From JACMOY01 sp038322575 (lineage in GTDB: Bacteria > Actinomycetota > Actinomycetes > Actinomycetales > Angustibacteraceae), in the NCBI GenBank assembly GCA_038322575.1, contig JBBQGB010000008.1, positions 1 to 64,000 of the forward strand: DNA of 64,000 nucleotides, given 5' to 3'. Under the pieces are notes generated by a model. The model was not told the origin of the DNA. It did not search any database and worked only from the letters and a program-made list of their open reading frames with translations. How positions within the stretch are numbered: the stretch's first letter is position 1; each line of letters begins with the position of its first letter. This document shows positions 24,778-32,766 of this stretch, piece by piece. Made by a program: the position numbers and the translations under genes.

Positions 24778-25419
24778 TCATCGCCGGAAGGTCACGTGGA
24801 TGGTGCCGCTCTCAGCCGTCTCGCTGGTCACGGAGAAGTCGTGTTGGAGCATCCTCAGGTCGTCCCACAGCCGCTCGCCTCTTCCCAGCACGATCGGCGC
24901 CATGGCCACGTGGAGATGGTCAACCAGGCCGGCCAACAGGAACTCGCGCACGACTCCGGTGCCGCCGCCGATCCGCACATCGTGACCACCCGCTGCCGCC
25001 TGGGCCTGCTCCAAGGCCTCGGTGGGGGTTTCCGAGAGGAACTCGAACGTGGTCCCGTTGGGGAACGTCACCGCTGGGCGAGGGGCGTGGGTCAGCACGA
25101 ACACGGGCACCCGGAACGGCGGGTCCTCGCCCCACCAGCCCGTCCAGTCCGGGTCGTCGGGGAAGGAGTGCAGGCCGAACATCCCGGCCCCCATGATCTC
25201 GGCGCCGACCCCTTCGAAGTAGGCCGCGGCATACGCCTCGTCCACCCCCGTCGTCCCGGCGCCGCTGGTGTCGCCCAGCACCCGCTGGCGGAAGGTGCGG
25301 GTCGCGGCATACGCCGCGGTCAGATGCCCCCAGTCCGCACCCATCGGCATCTCCGGCGTCGGGTCGGTCGGCGAAGCCACACCGTCGAGAGAGATGTTCA
25401 GGTCAGCGCGGACCGCCAT
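24778..25419 (-). CDS. Dihydrofolate reductase family (RibD C-terminal-like) protein
   Basis: 213 residues. The N-terminal strand MAVRADLNISLDGVAS, the mid-protein VPVFVLTHAPRP and the Gly-rich cofactor loop DVRIGGGTGVVREFLLAGLV followed by DHLHVAMAPIVLGRGERLW are characteristic of the YyaP/RibD_C group. These proteins bind NADPH and reduce small substrates, but the specific substrate is unknown. It is a single gene, with the RHH protein convergent to it. Confidence 0.9.
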   Translation of the reverse strand: MAVRADLNISLDGVASPTDPTPEMPMGADWGHLTAAYAATRTFRQRVLGDTSGAGTTGVDEAYAAAYFEGVGAEIMGAGMFGLHSFPDDPDWTGWWGEDPPFRVPVFVLTHAPRPAVTFPNGTTFEFLSETPTEALEQAQAAAGGHDVRIGGGTGVVREFLLAGLVDHLHVAMAPIVLGRGERLWDDLRMLQHDFSVTSETAESGTIHVTFRR

Positions 25420-25674
25420 GAGGCTCCTTCAGCAGTGGAGGTTTGCCCTATGCAAGCACTACACGCGCATCGATGCCGTCGTTGCGGCGCGTCGTTGGTC
25501 CTGCTACGCGACGTACTCGCCCTGAAATCGTCGGGCTCGTCGACTCTTGACTGGGGTTGCGCTTCGCACCTGCCTACCCAATCCCCCAACACCCACACGG
25601 CCAAACTGAGTGCCCGGTGCTCGCCGATGGCGCGAATGCCTACCGCCAGTCCGGGAACGCCGGTCCTGGTTTGG

Positions 25675-26070
25675 CTATCGCTGTGACTGGACCTTGCGCC
25701 AGCCACCGGCACGGTTGTTCGCGATCACGGCGCGAAACAACTCAGCCAAGGCAGCCTCGTCAAGCTCGTCGCCGGGGCGTACCTGGATCCCGCGTGCGGT
25801 CGCGTTTCCCTGGCCCTGATTGATCAGCCCGTGCGGGTCGGGCGCGATCGGATCGTAGATGAAGACATTGAGATGGTCCTTCGCGCCGAGTAGGGCGCAG
25901 ATGTTGCCGTCGAGAACGAAGTACGGCTGCGTTCGTCGCTTGATGACCTCCTCCACGGCGGGGTCTGCTTCGTGAACGAGCCGCCGAACGGTCTTGGCCA
26001 CTTCCCTCTGCCACGGTTGGAGCGCGGCGATGTACGCATCCACCTGATGGTTCGCCCGTCCCCCGGCCAT
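25675..26070 (-). CDS. DUF1801 family protein
   Basis: 131 residues. The pattern VDAYIAALQPWQREVAKTVR, VEEVIKRRTQPYFVLDGNIC and ALLGAKDHLNVFIYD is that of small YdhG/CyaY-like DUF1801 proteins. The function of the family is not established. The upstream region holds an inverted repeat at 26225-26246. Confidence 0.85.
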   Translation of the reverse strand: MAGGRANHQVDAYIAALQPWQREVAKTVRRLVHEADPAVEEVIKRRTQPYFVLDGNICALLGAKDHLNVFIYDPIAPDPHGLINQGQGNATARGIQVRPGDELDEAALAELFRAVIANNRAGGWRKVQSQR

Positions 26071-26473
26071 TCATCGAGGCTACCGCGCTGCAGATCGGGA
26101 GCACCAGGATCCTCGCGCCGTGGGCATGACCGCGACGACCCAACCCGCGACACTCCACCGCGTTCAGGGTCGCAAAGCAGGTGTCGGTCCCCGACGCTTC
26201 CCGTCACCGCGCCGAACGCGAGCGCCCTTGACGAAGCTGTCAAGGGTGGGGTCGTCCGACGATGTAGCACTCTCATGATGCAGTTCCGTCGGGCAGCAGC
26301 GCCGTTAGCACAGTCACACCACCGCGATCCGCACGCATGAGTCCACGGACGGGCGTCTGACCTTCGGGCGCACCCTGGTGCGACGGTCGATCAGGCAGTC
26401 AGGCGGTGTTCAGGTGACCTTTGTGAGGGTGAAACGTAGAGCGTTCCGTCCCTCAAGCCCAGGAGATCGTCTG
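26071..26473. other. Intergenic interval with promoter signals
   Basis: About 400 bases between the divergent DUF1801 and COG4705-like genes. No credible gene is seen. It holds the perfect 8-base inverted repeat at 26225-26246 and the AGGAG ribosome site (26461-26465) of the membrane protein gene. Confidence 0.5.
26225..26246. repeat. Perfect inverted repeat (CCCTTGAC / GTCAAGGG)
   Basis: Two 8-base arms surround GAAGCT. The symmetric half-sites 14 bases apart centre-to-centre look more like an operator than a terminator, because there is no U-tract and no gene ends nearby. Confidence 0.6.
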
Positions 26474-27331
26474 ATGACCGACACCACCACGCACCGCACT
26501 ACTGCCCGGTTCATGTTGTCGAAAGTCCCGGAGGTGACGGTCTGGTTCTGGGTGATCAAGGTGCTGTGCACCACGGTGGGTGAGACGTTCGCCGACAACC
26601 TGAACACCTCCCTCGGCCTGGGCCTGAGCGGGACGTCGTTGGTGATGGGTGCGCTGCTGGTGGTCGTGCTGGTGCTGCAGCTGCGGGCGCGCCAGTACGT
26701 GCCGGGTCTGTACTGGCTGACTGTGGTCCTGGTCAGCGTGGTCGGCACGCTGATCACCGACAACCTGACTGACAACGTGGGAATCTCGCTGGTGACCACG
26801 ACGGTGGTGTTCTCGGTCGTCCTGGCGCTGGTGTTCGCCGGCTGGTTCGCGAGCGAGCGCACCCTGTCGATCCACAGCATCCTGACCACGCGCCGTGAGG
26901 GCTGGTACTGGATGGCGATCCTGTTCACGTTCGCCCTGGGCACCGCGGCTGGTGACCTGGTTGCTGAGCGGTTGGCCGTCGGGTACGGCCGTTCGGTGCT
27001 CCTCTTCGCCGTCCTGATCGCCCTGCTGGCGGCCGTCCACTACGCGCTGGCGGCGCGCCGCTCGACCCACGGGATGCGCCACGCCACCAACGCCGTGGTG
27101 GCGTTCTGGCTGGTCTACATCCTCACCCGCCCGCTCGGTGCCTCGATCGGTGACTTCGTGTCGCAGGCCAAGGCCGACGGCGGCCTCGGGCTCGGCACTA
27201 CCGTCACCAGCGCGATCTTCCTGGCATCGATCCTGGCGTGCGTGGTGTACCTGTCGGCCACTCGCGTCGACCGTCCCCAGACCGACGGCGAGGCCTCGTC
27301 GGTCGCGCTTCCGGTGGCCGAGCGTCGCTGA
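26474..27331 (+). CDS. COG4705-like multi-pass membrane protein
   Basis: 285 residues with about eight hydrophobic segments in a two-fold repeated pattern. The repeated phrases KVPEVTVWFWVIKVLCTTVG and TVGETFADNL versus TAAGDLVAERLAVGYG are typical of COG4705, a family of uncharacterised membrane proteins. The ATG at 26474 has AGGAG 8 bases upstream. It is followed by a response regulator and a sensor kinase on the same strand, so the two-component system may respond to or control it. Confidence 0.85.
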   Translation: MTDTTTHRTTARFMLSKVPEVTVWFWVIKVLCTTVGETFADNLNTSLGLGLSGTSLVMGALLVVVLVLQLRARQYVPGLYWLTVVLVSVVGTLITDNLTDNVGISLVTTTVVFSVVLALVFAGWFASERTLSIHSILTTRREGWYWMAILFTFALGTAAGDLVAERLAVGYGRSVLLFAVLIALLAAVHYALAARRSTHGMRHATNAVVAFWLVYILTRPLGASIGDFVSQAKADGGLGLGTTVTSAIFLASILACVVYLSATRVDRPQTDGEASSVALPVAERR

Positions 27332-27402
27332 CGCCGCGGGAGGTGGCTGCCTCGGGGGATAGCCGCGTCGCCCCTAGCCGCCAGGGGAGGGACACTGTTA
27401 CG

Positions 27403-28077
27403 GTGCAGGCGATCCGAGTCCTCGTGGTGGAGGATGACGCCGGACTGCGGTCGGCGGTCGTTCGGGCCCTGACCGGTGCCGACCTGCAGGCTGACGCCGT
27501 CGGCGACGCCGCCACGGCGCTGCAGCACCTGGAGCGCGGCGGCACCGACGTAGTGGTGCTGGACATCGGGCTGCCCGACGCCGACGGTCGCGACCTGTGC
27601 CAGGCCATGCGGGCCCGCGGCCTGGTCGCGCCAGTCCTGTTCCTCACGGCACGGGGGCACGTCAGTGACGTCCTGTCCGGCTATGCCGCCGGAGGGGACG
27701 ACTACCTGGCGAAGCCGTTCCACATCGACGAGCTCGTCGCTCGGGTCACCGCACTCGGCAGGCGCGCGCCGTCCCCCGGGGCCTCCCCGGCGGGCCCGGT
27801 CGTGCCGCACCTGGACCCGGGCTCTCATGCCTTGGTCCTGGGTGGTGAGCAGGTCCGGCTCACGCCGACGGAGTACCGGATCCTCGCGGTGCTGCTCGGA
27901 GCTGGCGACCGCATCGTGCGGCGTCGCGAGCTCACGGCCGCGGCCTGGCCGGCGGGGGCGCTGGTGAGTCAGAACACGTTGGACCAGTACCTGACCCGGG
28001 TACGTCGAAAGCTGGCAGCGGTGCAGGACGGCCCCACCGTTCTCACCGTCCACGGCGTCGGTTACCGCGTCGAATGA
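27403..28077 (+). CDS. OmpR/PhoP-type response regulator
   Basis: 224 residues. The receiver domain (1-118) has the acidic pair in VVED, the phospho-acceptor Asp in VVLDIGLPDADG and the KPF lysine. The winged-helix domain (about 135-224) has LTPTEYRILAVLL and TVHGVGYRVE. The GTG at 27403 is preceded by GGGGAGG. The partner kinase follows 30 bases downstream. Confidence 0.95.
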   Translation: MQAIRVLVVEDDAGLRSAVVRALTGADLQADAVGDAATALQHLERGGTDVVVLDIGLPDADGRDLCQAMRARGLVAPVLFLTARGHVSDVLSGYAAGGDDYLAKPFHIDELVARVTALGRRAPSPGASPAGPVVPHLDPGSHALVLGGEQVRLTPTEYRILAVLLGAGDRIVRRRELTAAAWPAGALVSQNTLDQYLTRVRRKLAAVQDGPTVLTVHGVGYRVE

Positions 28078-28107
28078 GTACCAGATGAGGATCGGAGGCA
28101 GGCTCCC

Positions 28108-29445
28108 GTGATGAGCCGTGGCCCGCGTGACCCGGGCAGCCTCAGGCACCGGGTCGCGCTGACCGCGCTCGTCGTCCTCTCCGTCTGGGTCGCCGTGCTG
28201 ACCGTGGCGTTCAACCTGGTGGTCGCCTCGAGGTTGCGCGCCCAGGCCGACGACGTGCTGCGCTCTCGGGCGGAGGCCGCCGCAGCCACGGTCGAGGTCA
28301 CCGGGTCCGGCACGGTCAGCATCCGCGACGTCCGCTCTGACGCCGCGATCGACGTCGGCACCTGGATCTTCGCCGGAAGTCAGGAGATCGAAGGCCCTCC
28401 TGGCGCGGGGAGTGCGTCTGCGCAGGCGGCCACACTGGCCGGGGTCGGCAACCGCACCGAACAGGTCGGAGGACGGGCAGGTGTGCTCTGGTACGCAGAG
28501 CCGGTCCTGCACCGGGGCCGCCAGGTGGCCACAGTGGTGACCTCACTGCCCCTGGCGCCGTACCGCAGCACCGAAGAGCTGACCCTCGTCGGCAGCGCCG
28601 CGTTCGCCGTTCTGCTGCTGGGCGCGGTGTACCTGGCGCTGCGCCTGGCGGTCGGGCGAGCGCTGCGGCCGGTGAACGAGATGACCCACCAGGCCGCCCG
28701 GTGGAGCGAGGACGACGTGGAGCAGCGGTTCGGTGACCAGCGGCTGCCGGCCGAGCTCGACGACCTGGCCGCGACCTTGGATCGGCTCCTCGACCGGCTG
28801 TCCTCGGTGCTCCATCATGAACGGCGGCTCAGCGCCGAGGTGTCCCACGAGCTCCGCACGCCGCTCGCGCGAGTGCTGGCCGAGGTCGAGCTCCTGCGCA
28901 CAGACGTCAGCCACCAGCCCGCGGGCCCGGCGCTGGACTCGATCCGTGCCAGCGTGGTCGAGGCCACCGAGATCCTCGAGACGTTGATGAGCGCCGCGCG
29001 CTCGGGCTACGCCGAGGACCCCGGCCGCTGCGAGGTCGCGGGCGCTGTCCGCGCCGTGATCGCCGCCCGGCGCCAGGACCGGGTTCCGGTACTGGCGCGG
29101 ACCCCAACCGCGGTCTACGCGGGAGTGGACGCCGCCGTACTGGCCCGAGCACTGGGTCCGGTGCTCGACAACGCCGTCCGCTACGCCACCTCGCGGGTCG
29201 TCGTCACGGTCCTGGCCGTCCGCGGACTGGTGCGGATCGGTGTGGCCGACGACGGCCCGGGCTTCGAGGGCGGTGACCTGGTCGCCGTGTTCGAGCCCGG
29301 CCACCGTCGATCCGATGACAGCCACCAGGGCGCCGGGCTCGGCCTAGCGCTGTCACGCAGGCTCATCACCACCTCAGGCGGCACCATCGTCGCTACCAAT
29401 GACGACACCGGCGCGCGGGTGACCCTGAACCTGCCCGCGGGCTGA
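28108..29445 (+). CDS. Sensor histidine kinase
   Basis: 445 residues. Two membrane helices (about 14-40 and 155-180) flank an extracytoplasmic domain. A HAMP linker follows, then the H-box AEVSHELRTPLARVLAEVEL, the N-box LGPVLDNAVRYA, the G1 box VADDGPGFE and the G2 box GAGLGLALS. It should phosphorylate the response regulator encoded just upstream. A GTG at 28108 or the adjacent ATG at 28111 could be the start; GGAGG lies 9 bases before the first. Confidence 0.95.
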   Translation: MMSRGPRDPGSLRHRVALTALVVLSVWVAVLTVAFNLVVASRLRAQADDVLRSRAEAAAATVEVTGSGTVSIRDVRSDAAIDVGTWIFAGSQEIEGPPGAGSASAQAATLAGVGNRTEQVGGRAGVLWYAEPVLHRGRQVATVVTSLPLAPYRSTEELTLVGSAAFAVLLLGAVYLALRLAVGRALRPVNEMTHQAARWSEDDVEQRFGDQRLPAELDDLAATLDRLLDRLSSVLHHERRLSAEVSHELRTPLARVLAEVELLRTDVSHQPAGPALDSIRASVVEATEILETLMSAARSGYAEDPGRCEVAGAVRAVIAARRQDRVPVLARTPTAVYAGVDAAVLARALGPVLDNAVRYATSRVVVTVLAVRGLVRIGVADDGPGFEGGDLVAVFEPGHRRSDDSHQGAGLGLALSRRLITTSGGTIVATNDDTGARVTLNLPAG

Positions 29446-29508
29446 CTGCCGCTGCCCCCCAACCTTCGAGACCTCGAACGGCGCGGCGGCCCCCGGTGGG
29501 GTCCGCGG

Positions 29509-30303
29509 TCAGGGCACGGCAGGGCCAGCCGTGGCCCTGGCACCGGGAGTGACCACGACCGGACACGGGGCGAGCCCGGTGAGGTCGTCACTGACCATGC
29601 CGTGCAGCAGCTGGCTGAGCCTGTGGTGGACGTTGCGACCCACGACGATCAGGTCCGCGCCAGCACTGGCATCCAGCAGACCGTCCAGCGGGCCGCCATG
29701 GGTGACCTGCACCTCCGTCGGGGCGGGGCCCACGACCCGCTGTACCCACTGGTCGATGCGTTCGCGCGCCGCTGCTGCTTGTGTGGGGACCACCCGGCCG
29801 GGGTGCAGCACCTCGCGGAACGAGCCGGGGTGAACCTGCCAGACGTAGCAGACGACCAGTTTGGAGCGCCGCAGCAACGCCTCCTCCGCGGCCCACCGCA
29901 GCGCGGAGTCAGAGGCCGGCGTGCCGCACACCCCGACCACGATGCGGCCCGTCTGTGGCTGCTCGGTGCGAGGAACAACGACCACAGGGCAGGTGACGTG
30001 ATCCAGACAGCTGCGGGTCAAGCGGTTGAGGTGCCCGGCGCCGTGGTGCCCACCCAGGACGAGTAGTTCTGGGTGAAGGGCAAGGAGGACCGCTTCCGTG
30101 GGGCCGTGCACGGCGCAGGACGTTGCTGGCCCGAGGAGGTCCGGCAGGGACCTCGGGTCGAGGTCGACCGTCAGATCCAGTGGTTCGTTCCAGGCGTGCA
30201 CGAGTGTGAGCGGCAGCCTTCGCAACGCGGCGGCTGTCGACGCCCATCGGACGGCCGTTCCGGAAGTGCCGGCGTGGTGCACGCCCACCACCACACCTGC
30301 CAT
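29509..30303 (-). CDS. Tandem universal stress protein
   Basis: 264 residues with two Usp domains. The first starts VVVGVHHAGTSGTAVRWAST and the second IVVGVCGTPASDSALRWAAE. The second ends with a G-x2-G-like ATP loop variant (VVGRNVHHRLSQLLHG). The first domain is shortened at its ATP motif (GGHHGAGHLNRL). The ATG at 30303 begins MAGVVVGVHH; an upstream in-frame extension is not family-like. The gene sits alone after the convergent two-component system. Confidence 0.88.
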   Translation of the reverse strand: MAGVVVGVHHAGTSGTAVRWASTAAALRRLPLTLVHAWNEPLDLTVDLDPRSLPDLLGPATSCAVHGPTEAVLLALHPELLVLGGHHGAGHLNRLTRSCLDHVTCPVVVVPRTEQPQTGRIVVGVCGTPASDSALRWAAEEALLRRSKLVVCYVWQVHPGSFREVLHPGRVVPTQAAAARERIDQWVQRVVGPAPTEVQVTHGGPLDGLLDASAGADLIVVGRNVHHRLSQLLHGMVSDDLTGLAPCPVVVTPGARATAGPAVP

Positions 30304-30477
30304 GACCACTCCTGGCCGGCGAGCAACTGATCGCCTGATAGGAGCGTAAGTGGTGTGGCGCCGCGGAGGAAGGCTCAGCCTCCCCAGCGTCAACCACGAC
30401 TCGTTCCACGGCCCGGTTGTCGCCACGCGTGACACCACCGCGAGGTGCCCGCGGATCCTCGGACTGAGACTCCGCGG

Positions 30478-31140
30478 TCAGGTGGGGACCGTGACTCGGG
30501 CGCGGCGGTAGAGCCGAGTCGCGGTACAGGTGTGGACCGCGAGGTATGCCAGCGCGGCGAGGATCAGTAACCAACCGGGCACCCCGCTACCCGTGCTCGT
30601 GCAGACCTGTGCGCTGGACGGCGCCTCAGCGCGTGTAATCATCCCGGTGCAGGCGGTTCCTCTCGCCGTCATGGGTGCAAAGATCCCGACGATCACCACG
30701 GCCGGCATCCCGAGGACGGTGTAGACGACCGAGGCCAGGGCCTTGTCGGACCGGCGCCAGCGTGGCGACATGAACACGAGGATCAGCCCGACGACGAGCA
30801 ACAGGCCGGCGACGGGCACGGCGATCGCGATGATGACCGACAGGACGAGCATGGCGAGGGCGGCCGTCTCGCGACGGTTGCCGGGATTGGCAGCCGCGGA
30901 ACCCCCATGCGCGACAACGCTGCCGACGGCATCGTCCACGAGGTCGGTTGGTGTGCCGACCCGGTCGACGGCGTTGCGCACGTCGGACTCGGTCGCATCG
31001 GTGGCGATGCTTTCGCGCAGGTGTTCGCGCAGGTCGGCAACCAACTCGACGGCCTGGTCGGCTGGAAGGCGTACCGCGGCCTCATTCTGCAGGCGGGCGA
31101 GGAAATCCGTGACAAGGGGGTGTTGCCGGTCGGTCATCAT
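30478..31140 (-). CDS. HAAS/DUF1700-like membrane protein
   Basis: 220 residues. The N-terminal helical HAAS-type domain (FLARLQNEAAVRLPADQAVE, then LVADLREHL and VDRVGTPTDLVDDAV) is followed by four membrane segments. Such proteins are usually encoded next to PadR regulators. Here the ATG overlaps the padR-like stop (ATGA), so the two are co-expressed. They are probably the regulated membrane partner and its repressor. Confidence 0.88.
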   Translation of the reverse strand: MMTDRQHPLVTDFLARLQNEAAVRLPADQAVELVADLREHLRESIATDATESDVRNAVDRVGTPTDLVDDAVGSVVAHGGSAAANPGNRRETAALAMLVLSVIIAIAVPVAGLLLVVGLILVFMSPRWRRSDKALASVVYTVLGMPAVVIVGIFAPMTARGTACTGMITRAEAPSSAQVCTSTGSGVPGWLLILAALAYLAVHTCTATRLYRRARVTVPT

Positions 31141-31478
31141 GACGCGCCCTTCCCATTGAGGATGAGGTTGACGGAGGTGCTGAACTGCTCCCAGGCCTCC
31201 CGGAACGCCTCCACGGCGTCGGCCCCCGCCTGAGTCAAGGAGTAGTAGCGGCGTGGAGGCCCGGAGTCGGACTCGCGCCAGGTGGTGTTGACCAAGGCGT
31301 CCTTGCGCAGCCGTGAGAGCAGGGGGTACATGGTGCCCTCACTGGCGAGCAGACCGGCCGTCGACAACTCCATGACCAGGTCGTAGCCATATCGCTCGCC
31401 ATCAGCCAGTAGCGCCAGCACGCAGTGCTCCAGCGCGCCCCGACGCAGCTGGGTGAGAGCCGAAGACTCCAGTGCCAT
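31137..31478 (-). CDS. PadR-family transcriptional regulator
   Basis: 113 residues. The winged helix (LEHCVLALLADGERYGYDLV, then SEGTMYPLLSRLRKDALV and RRYYSLTQAGADAV) is diagnostic of PadR. The ATG at 31478 (MALESSALTQLRRG) is chosen over a GTG further upstream because it gives the usual PadR N-terminus. It is translationally coupled to the HAAS-like membrane protein gene. Repeats just upstream (31484-31518) may be its operator. Confidence 0.92.
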   Translation of the reverse strand: MALESSALTQLRRGALEHCVLALLADGERYGYDLVMELSTAGLLASEGTMYPLLSRLRKDALVNTTWRESDSGPPRRYYSLTQAGADAVEAFREAWEQFSTSVNLILNGKGAS

Positions 31479-31483
31479 GCAGT

Positions 31484-31518
31484 GCAAGGTAGCGCTCCCT
31501 ACCCTGTGGCGCAAGGTA
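31484..31518 (-). promoter_or_regulatory. Candidate PadR operator region
   Basis: GCAAGGTA occurs twice on the plus strand (31484-31491 and 31511-31518), 27 bases apart. An inverted repeat GGTAG-N6-CTACC spans 31488-31503. It lies directly before the padR-like start at 31478. Confidence 0.4.
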
Positions 31519-31699
31519 ATCGTTCGTGCGCATCCTCATCGCTGCGGCGCTGCTGCACGGTGCTGTGGTGGCGCCGACGACCAGATCGATGTCGATCTTG
31601 GCCTGGCTGTTCGGAGCCACGGACGCAGCGGTTGGTGCGGCTCGTCGCGATCGACGTCAGTAGCCGACCACCCGCTGTGGACGACGACGCCCGGCAGGT

Positions 31700-32095
31700 G
31701 GCCGCCACCGGGGCGCTGGCCTTCTCGGCGCCTGGCAGACCGTGTCCTGCGCCCTGGTCCTCGGCGCGCCTCTGATGCTGGGTCTGGCCCTCACCTCAGT
31801 GGTGCGGCAAACGCCCCAGGGGTCCCCGGCGCAGTGGGCTGCCTTCTGCTACCTCGGCGTCATCAGCATGTTCCTCGGGTTCTTCGCCTGGTACCGGGGG
31901 CTGGCCATCGGCCCGATGGCGCAGGTCAGCCAGGTGCAGCTGGTCCAACCCGTGCTGAGCAACACGTGGGCGGGTCTTCTGCTCGGCGAGACCCTCACGG
32001 AGGCAACCATCCTCGGTGGACCGGTCGTCGTCCTCTGCGCCCTGGGTGCCGTGCGTGTCCGGCTGGGAGGCCACGGCCACCGGCCCGTGGACTGA
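31700..32095 (+). pseudogene. C-terminal remnant of an EamA/DMT transporter
   Basis: From about 31721 the frame reads LLGAWQTVSCALVLGAPLML and continues through AAFCYLGVISMFLGFFAWYR, GLAIGPMAQVSQVQLVQPVL and LLLGETLTEATILGGPVVVL, the last helices of an EamA-family drug/metabolite transporter. The first half (four or five helices) is missing, and upstream sequence to 31540 is out of frame or eroded. A GTG at 31742 could start a short product, but a functional transporter is unlikely. Confidence 0.75.
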
Positions 32096-32180
32096 ACCCG
32101 GCGGCGAACGCCGGCCGAGTCGTGTCGCGACCAGCAGCGCGTCCAGCTGCGGATCTCCATCACCAGTTGCGCAGAGCCGT

Positions 32181-32200
32181 ATGCATAAAATATTGTGCAT
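32181..32200. promoter_or_regulatory. AT-rich palindrome, likely operator of the ArsR-like gene
   Basis: ATGCA (32181-32185) and TGCAT (32196-32200) flank a 10-base AT-rich core in otherwise very GC-rich DNA. It ends 2 bases before the ATG at 32203, so the message is nearly leaderless if it starts here, or the site overlaps the promoter and blocks it. Confidence 0.5.
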
Positions 32201-32202
32201 GC

Positions 32203-32766
32203 ATGACGCTTGGCGAATCCGAGACTGCCGTCCTTCGGGCACTGGGCAGCAAGGTGCGACAGAGGATCCTCGACCAGCTCGGCAGAGGGCCGGCCACCTC
32301 GGCCATGCTGGCGCGGGCGCTGGACTCCAACACCGGCGTCATGTCCTACCAGCTGCGCGAGCTGGCCAAGGCCGACCTCGTCGAGCGCGACGTGAGCCGA
32401 GGTCGAGCCAAGTTCTGGCGCCTCGCGCCGGGCGAGACCCGCTTCCGCGACCCGCAGGAGTCATCGGCCCCCACGCTGGCACGTTCCGTCATCGACCTTC
32501 GGCTGGCGGGGCTGGGCGCATCGGTCGAGGGCTACCTGGGTCGCGACGATCTCAGCCCGGCTTGGCGCGAGGCCGCTCTGTTCTCGCAGTCCGCCCTCGT
32601 GCTCACGTCCGACGAGCTCGCCCAGCTCGGTGAGGCGTATCTCGACCTCGTGCGGACCTGGGCCGAGGTCGCCCGTGACCGCACCGTCGGTCCCGGCTCG
32701 CGCGCCGTCCGGCTGGCCCTGTTCGCCTTCCCCGACGACGACACCGCGTCCCTACCGAGAGGATGA
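32203..32766 (+). CDS. ArsR-like winged-helix regulator
   Basis: 187 residues. The N-terminal HTH (AVLRALGSKVRQRILDQLGR, then AMLARALDSNTGVMSYQLRE and FWRLAPGE) is of the ArsR/HTH_20 type, which often regulates genes in response to small molecules. The C-terminal helical half may bind a ligand or dimerise. No metal-binding CxC is evident. The stop overlaps the hydrolase start (ATGA), so both genes are co-expressed and probably autoregulated through the palindrome just upstream. Confidence 0.88.
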   Translation: MTLGESETAVLRALGSKVRQRILDQLGRGPATSAMLARALDSNTGVMSYQLRELAKADLVERDVSRGRAKFWRLAPGETRFRDPQESSAPTLARSVIDLRLAGLGASVEGYLGRDDLSPAWREAALFSQSALVLTSDELAQLGEAYLDLVRTWAEVARDRTVGPGSRAVRLALFAFPDDDTASLPRG

